This document shows positions 62,252 to 64,000 of a DNA stretch of 64,000 nt, in pieces. Both the position numbers and the translations under genes were made by a program. Origin of the DNA: Cohnella panacarvi Gsoil 349 (lineage in GTDB: Bacteria; Bacillota; Bacilli; Paenibacillales; Paenibacillaceae). Every line of letters begins with the position of its first letter. Within the stretch, counting starts at the first letter, position 1. The stretch lies in the NCBI RefSeq assembly GCF_000515335.1, contig NZ_KI911563.1:325735-389734 (forward strand), read 5' to 3'. Below the pieces are notes generated by a model. That model searched no databases. It was not told the origin of the DNA and was given only the letters and a program-made list of their open reading frames with translations.

Positions 62252-63439
62252 CTAAAGATAAATTGCGTTCGGCAGAGGGTCTTCAATCCGAGACCAATCG
62301 GATACCATTTCGAGATCCGTTAGAAGACAGTCATCGAGCGAAGAAATCATTTCCTCACGATTCATTTCGATTCCGATAAATACGATTTTATTGATTCTAT
62401 CGCCGAACTTCGCAGACCAATTGGCCCTTAATTCAGGCTCTTCCCGCAGATACATTTCTCGCTCTTCGGCCGGTAATGCCGCAACCCAATAACCGGACGG
62501 ACCGAATTGAATGGATGGCCCCGCTTGGCTAAGATTTTGCCCCATATCGTTTCTAGAAGCGACCCACATGATCCCTTTAGCCCGTACAATTTCAGCCGGC
62601 CAATTCTCGAGCCATTGCATCAATCTGCCCGGGTGGAATGGCTTTACGCGTTCATATACGAAAGACGAAATCCCGTATTCCTCCGTCTCCGGCGTATGGA
62701 CCGGCTTCTCCATTTCCTTCAGCCAACCCGCGGATTGACTAGCCTCGTCGAAATTGAACAGCCCGGTATTCATAATGGCCGTAGGATCGACATTGCCGTT
62801 GATCGTCCGAATGATCTTCGCGCAAGGCTGCAGTTTCCGCAAGATTCCTTCAAGCTGAACGAGTTCTTCTTCTCCGACCAAATCGCATTTATTGAGCAAT
62901 AAGACGTCGCAAAACTCGATTTGATCGATCAGCAAATCGACGACTTCGCGCGTATCGTCTTCGCCGACGGATTGGCTTCTTTCGAGTAGCGATTCCCCGG
63001 ACGAGAAGTCATGCCAGAAGCGATTCGCATCGACAACCGTTACCATACAATCAAGTCGGCATTGTTGCGTGAGATCGATTCCTTGCTCCTCGTCGACGTA
63101 AGTAAACGTCTGCGCTACCGGTACAGGCTCACCGACTCCGGTAGACTCGATCAGAATGTAATCATAACGACCGTCTAGAGCCAATTTTTCGACCTCGCGA
63201 AGCAAATCTTCCCGAAGGGTACAACAAATACAGCCATTAGACATTTCCACCAGCTTCTCATCGGTGCGCGATAGTCCGCCACCCTCTTTTACAAGAGCCG
63301 CGTCGATATTCACCTCGCTTAGATCGTTAACGATGACGGCGACTTTCAAGCCTTGGCGATTGTTCAGCACATGATTCAGAATCGTCGTCTTACCGGAGCC
63401 TAAGTATCCGCTTAATACGGTTACGGGTATTGGGGTCAT
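62252..63439 (-). CDS. yciC: COG0523/CobW-family GTPase, zinc chaperone-like (YciC/ZagA)
   Basis: A 395-residue GTPase with the P-loop GYLGSGKTTILNHVL, the metal motif SNGCICCTLREDL (GCxCC), the switch ESTGVGEPVPVAQTF and NKCDLVGEEE. Members deliver zinc to enzymes during scarcity, and Bacillus YciC is Zur-controlled. It is the first gene of the metallophore operon and lies directly behind a Zur-like box. Length close to YciC. The link with an opine locus is unusual and interesting. Confidence 0.88.
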   Translation of the reverse strand: MTPIPVTVLSGYLGSGKTTILNHVLNNRQGLKVAVIVNDLSEVNIDAALVKEGGGLSRTDEKLVEMSNGCICCTLREDLLREVEKLALDGRYDYILIESTGVGEPVPVAQTFTYVDEEQGIDLTQQCRLDCMVTVVDANRFWHDFSSGESLLERSQSVGEDDTREVVDLLIDQIEFCDVLLLNKCDLVGEEELVQLEGILRKLQPCAKIIRTINGNVDPTAIMNTGLFNFDEASQSAGWLKEMEKPVHTPETEEYGISSFVYERVKPFHPGRLMQWLENWPAEIVRAKGIMWVASRNDMGQNLSQAGPSIQFGPSGYWVAALPAEEREMYLREEPELRANWSAKFGDRINKIVFIGIEMNREEMISSLDDCLLTDLEMVSDWSRIEDPLPNAIYL

Positions 63440-63455
63440 CTTCCCACCATCCTAA

Positions 63456-63471
63456 TTGTAATTTTTACGCA
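63456..63471 (-). promoter_or_regulatory. Zur-like box in front of the metallophore operon
   Basis: TTGTAATTTTTACGCA, read on the minus strand as TGCGTAAAAATTACAA, is a close relative of the 52419-52434 box and of the Bacillus Zur operator. It lies 16 nt upstream of the GTPase start. Confidence 0.7.
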
Positions 63472-63491
63472 TAAGAAACGATAGCAGAAAA

Positions 63492-63527
63492 AGTCTTAAT
63501 CGTCAATATTACGATTAAGACTTTTTT
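63492..63527. terminator. Bidirectional terminator between the acyltransferase gene and the zinc operon
   Basis: AGTCTTAATCGT pairs perfectly with ACGATTAAGACT around a 7-nt loop, with T on the right and A on the left. It probably ends the acyltransferase transcript. The stem also resembles a Zur site. Confidence 0.8.
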
Positions 63528-63587
63528 AGAGTGCGTATGATACGTTTTCTTTTCCTTACAAGCGATCTGAAGCACCCTTCTCTCCTT

Positions 63588-64000
63588 CTATCGCCCAGGT
63601 ATCTTCCGGAAGAGGGAAGCAACCAATAAGCAAAGCGGCAGTGCCAAGCATCCGACCAGAATAAACTTAAGAAGAGGATCAACGGAAATACCGCGGAGCC
63701 AATAAGCGATATAAGTCACGATGAAGGCATGAATCATATAGACGAGAAATGCTTGAGCCGACAGCCATCTGGACACCGGAGACGGATCGCCGTTCCATCG
63801 CTTGCGAAACGTTACCAGCAGCCAATAAGAGATCCCAAGCCCTAAAATCGGGTCAGTAATAGAATAAATGGCCGACTGCCAATTCATGCCGCCTTCGAAG
63901 GAGGTATCCCCTTCCATCGCACCGCCGAGTAACATAACAATGGGAAACGAAATAATGAGAACGCACACAACGACTCTCCATTTACGAGCAGCGGATTGTG
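63588..64000 (-). CDS. Acyltransferase-3-type membrane protein, C-terminal part
   Basis: The frame runs in from the right edge (codons read back to at least QSAARKWR), and 127 or more residues are visible. Three to four membrane helices (VVVCVLIISFPIVMLLGGAM; ILGLGISYWLLVTF; FLVYMIHAFIVTYIAYW; LKFILVGCLALPLCLLVASL) with the family pattern WLSAQAFLVYMIHAF are characteristic of acyltransferase 3 / OafA-like proteins that acylate cell-surface sugars or antibiotics. The N-terminal catalytic part lies outside the window. Confidence 0.75.
   Translation of the reverse strand, partial: QSAARKWRVVVCVLIISFPIVMLLGGAMEGDTSFEGGMNWQSAIYSITDPILGLGISYWLLVTFRKRWNGDPSPVSRWLSAQAFLVYMIHAFIVTYIAYWLRGISVDPLLKFILVGCLALPLCLLVASLFRKIPGR

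Overview
The window looks like a chromosomal piece of an endospore-forming Bacillota of the Paenibacillaceae (Cohnella or Paenibacillus type). The evidence is a tricistronic gerABC-type germinant receptor operon, strong AGGAGG ribosome binding sites, frequent TTG and GTG starts, a thioredoxin-coupled ArsC, a XerS recombinase, and an opine-metallophore locus of the kind known from Staphylococcus and Paenibacillus. Assignments rest on reading the translated sequence; no database search was possible.

Left part (0-30 kb, GC-rich, mostly housekeeping): the tail of a LuxR-type regulator; a two-component system; an HD hydrolase, GNAT acetyltransferase, APH-like kinase and lipoprotein run; a cobalamin riboswitch with terminator ahead of nrdI-nrdE-nrdF (class Ib ribonucleotide reductase); fumC with a duplicated 3' end; a small mercury-resistance-like divergon (MerR, CC-rich membrane protein, RCCPF protein); a DUF3990-type pair that may be a toxin-antitoxin or ADP-ribosyltransferase module; xerS; an orphan modA; cysJ-cysI; a MerR-controlled SDR; a WYL regulator coupled to an alpha/alpha-toroid protein; a YqgV-like protein, an AlkZ-related protein and the ger operon.

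Middle part (30-37.8 kb): a visibly AT-richer, gene-poor island with a secreted protein, a lipoprotein, a frameshifted gene remnant, and a two-gene minus-strand operon encoding a 493-aa protein with a P47/TULIP-like N-terminus and a 1218-aa propeller plus helical protein. Three related terminator-bearing palindromes flank the operon. This operon is the best candidate here for an undescribed system.

Next (37.8-45.4 kb) comes a YesM/YesN-controlled sugar ABC importer with an intracellular GH5-type hydrolase, all on the minus strand. It is followed on the plus strand by arsR-arsB-arsC and a three-gene ABC exporter (45.6-50.3 kb).

Right part (50.4-63.5 kb) is a zinc-starvation island, all on the minus strand. 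A Zur-like box precedes a COG0523 GTPase gene, then cntK-cntL-cntM (nicotianamine-like opine metallophore synthesis), cntA-B-C-D-F (uptake) and cntE (export). A Fur-family regulator (probable Zur) follows, then a second Zur-like box in front of a COG0701 permease and a TIGR03943 partner. Together these would make, export, recapture and allocate zinc under Zur control. The window ends inside an acyltransferase-3 gene.
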